Source of the DNA: Aurantimonas manganoxydans SI85-9A1
GTDB lineage: Bacteria > Pseudomonadota > Alphaproteobacteria > Rhizobiales > Rhizobiaceae
DNA: 64,000 nucleotides
Assembly: GCF_000153465.1 (NCBI RefSeq)
Contig: NZ_CH672387.1
Coordinates: 2,395,903-2,459,902, forward strand
Reading direction: 5' to 3'
Of this stretch, positions 62,934 through 64,000 are shown in pieces. The notes below the pieces were generated by a model that did no database searches, was not told the origin of the DNA, and saw only the letters and a program-made list of their open reading frames with translations. The position numbers and the translations under genes were made by a program. The stretch's first letter is position 1. Each line of letters opens with the position of its first letter.

Positions 62934-64000
62934 ATGGCTTCCAATCAGACGGTTGATGATAAATTTGTCACAGAGATTCGTAAGCGTACCGGAATTCCGT
63001 GCGCGTTTGATGCCGGAGAAAGGCTGACCTATCGCGACTATTGGGAGCAGCGGATACTTGCAGCGGACGCGCTGGCAGACGCAATAGCCGCATTTCATAA
63101 TTTGCCTCGAGCGCAGCCCGCCTCGATCAAATATCGAGCGGAACTTTTTGAAGACCTATCTCTGCAATTCCTAAGGGAAGCATGGATTTTCCCATACGAA
63201 TTCGGAGAAGAGACGGTGCTCGCCGTAGCAGACCCGACCAGGTTCGAAGCCATCCGATCCGCGAGGCTGGCAACAGGCGCCGTGTCGGAACTTCGCATCG
63301 CCGCGTTCGACGAGCTGGAGGTTCTTTTCGAGCAAGCCTTTGCGTCGGGACGCGCAGCGGCTTCATTGCCAGCGAGCACACTAATGCAGGACGCCAGATC
63401 CGAAGATGATCTGCAGAGATTGCAGGACCTCGCCAGCGGCGCTCCGGTCGTTCGGGCCGTAGATGAGATTTTCGACGCAGCTGTGATGCTGTCGGCGACG
63501 GATATTCACATTGAGTCCCAGGAAGATGGGCTGGCTATCCGCCTGCGTGTCGACGGCCTACTCCGGCCTTACGGGTTTCTCCCCGCCGCGCAGTCCCGCC
63601 CAGTCATCTCGCGTGTGAAAATCCTAGCGGGCCTTGACATTGCGGAACGCCGGCTGCCGCAGGATGGTCGAACGCGTATTCGCGTCGGCGGCGCTGACGT
63701 CGATCTCCGGGTTGCCACGGTTGCCGGGCTCCATGGGGAAACGGCGGTCGTCCGCCTGCTGAGCAGAGATGCAAAATTCCTGGATCTTGCGGCGCTCGGC
63801 ATGGCCGAAGATGATCTCGCGGCGGTGAATGTGCAGATTCAGGAACCGCATGGCCTAGTCATTGTGGCGGGTCCGACCGGCAGCGGGAAGACCACGACGC
63901 TCGCCTCTATCCTGTCGGTCCTGAACACGCCCGACCGCAAGATCATCACAGTTGAGGATCCGGTCGAATATCAGATTCCCGGTCTCGTCCAGACCCAAGT
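62934..64000 (+). CDS. gspE: Type II secretion ATPase GspE, 3' end outside window
   Basis: The first 355 residues of a GspE/PilB-type secretion ATPase. An N1E-like domain comes first (about 1-130). The NTPase domain follows with ASDIHIE-like ATDIHIESQEDGLAIRLRVDG, the Asp-box ERRLPQDGRTRIRVGG, Walker A GPTGSGKTTT (about 313-322) and the Asp box VEDPVEY. The sequence stops at 64000 before Walker B and the Zn region. It powers pseudopilus assembly in the cytoplasm. It is divergent from gspD, with about 180 bases between them for both promoters. Confidence 0.9.
   Translation, partial: MASNQTVDDKFVTEIRKRTGIPCAFDAGERLTYRDYWEQRILAADALADAIAAFHNLPRAQPASIKYRAELFEDLSLQFLREAWIFPYEFGEETVLAVADPTRFEAIRSARLATGAVSELRIAAFDELEVLFEQAFASGRAAASLPASTLMQDARSEDDLQRLQDLASGAPVVRAVDEIFDAAVMLSATDIHIESQEDGLAIRLRVDGLLRPYGFLPAAQSRPVISRVKILAGLDIAERRLPQDGRTRIRVGGADVDLRVATVAGLHGETAVVRLLSRDAKFLDLAALGMAEDDLAAVNVQIQEPHGLVIVAGPTGSGKTTTLASILSVLNTPDRKIITVEDPVEYQIPGLVQTQ

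Overview
The window is high-GC DNA with tightly packed operons, many ATGA/TGATG stop-start overlaps and strong Shine-Dalgarno sites. Gene content points to an alphaproteobacterium of the Rhizobiales (Hyphomicrobiales): a rhizobial-type cellulose locus without bcsC/bcsD, a succinoglycan-like exo cluster, a PrsDE-like type I exporter, and a fused LivM-LivG transporter. The giant two-domain RTX haem peroxidase resembles the Mn-oxidising MopA proteins described in Aurantimonas and Erythrobacter, so an Aurantimonadaceae-like host is plausible. That placement is inference.

Layout. (1) 1-7912, minus strand: a nitrogen-compound uptake and hydrolysis operon. It holds a cupin-XRE regulator, a nitrilase-fold amidohydrolase, a LivK-type binding protein, LivH, fused LivM-LivG, LivF, a DUF1028 protein, and a small AtzG-like protein overlapping an amidase that runs off the left edge. 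(2) 7913-9184: gene-poor, with one possible small secreted protein and the cellulose promoter. (3) 9185-16929: bcsA-bcsB-bcsZ and a TPR protein. bcsA carries an in-frame TGA at codon 53. (4) 17104-36974: an exopolysaccharide factory. A minus-strand arm holds two GT4 transferases, a pyruvyl transferase and a Crp/Fnr regulator. The plus-strand arm runs ExoY-type initiator, polymerase, Wzz/BY-kinase-like protein, methyltransferases, glycosyltransferases, acyltransferase, flippase and ExoF-like export protein. An ExoK-like GH16 enzyme, a small membrane protein and GalE lie on the opposite strand. (5) 37656-38945: a sorbosone dehydrogenase-like beta-propeller protein. (6) 39280-41370: an AT-rich LuxR response regulator next to a decayed IS256-family element.

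(7) 41673-58373, minus strand: a self-contained type I secretion locus. In transcription order it encodes a 3297-residue protein with two animal-type haem peroxidase domains and several RTX blocks, a PrsD-like ABC exporter, a second RTX protein, an HlyD/PrsE-like adaptor and an M23 peptidase. The two RTX proteins share a C-terminal GRHL...DFI motif. (8) 58970-59717: remnants of a second LuxR regulator and an IS110 transposase. (9) 60028-64000: the edge of a type II secretion cluster with a prepilin peptidase, the secretin gspD and, divergently, gspE, which is cut by the right edge.

The most interesting locus is the peroxidase/type I secretion island, bracketed by IS remnants and by one intact and one broken copy of related LuxR regulators. 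Other points of note are the nonsense codon in bcsA, the degenerate Walker A of the Wzz/BY-kinase-like protein, and several long perfect inverted repeats in regulatory gaps. No tRNA, rRNA or CRISPR array was recognised.
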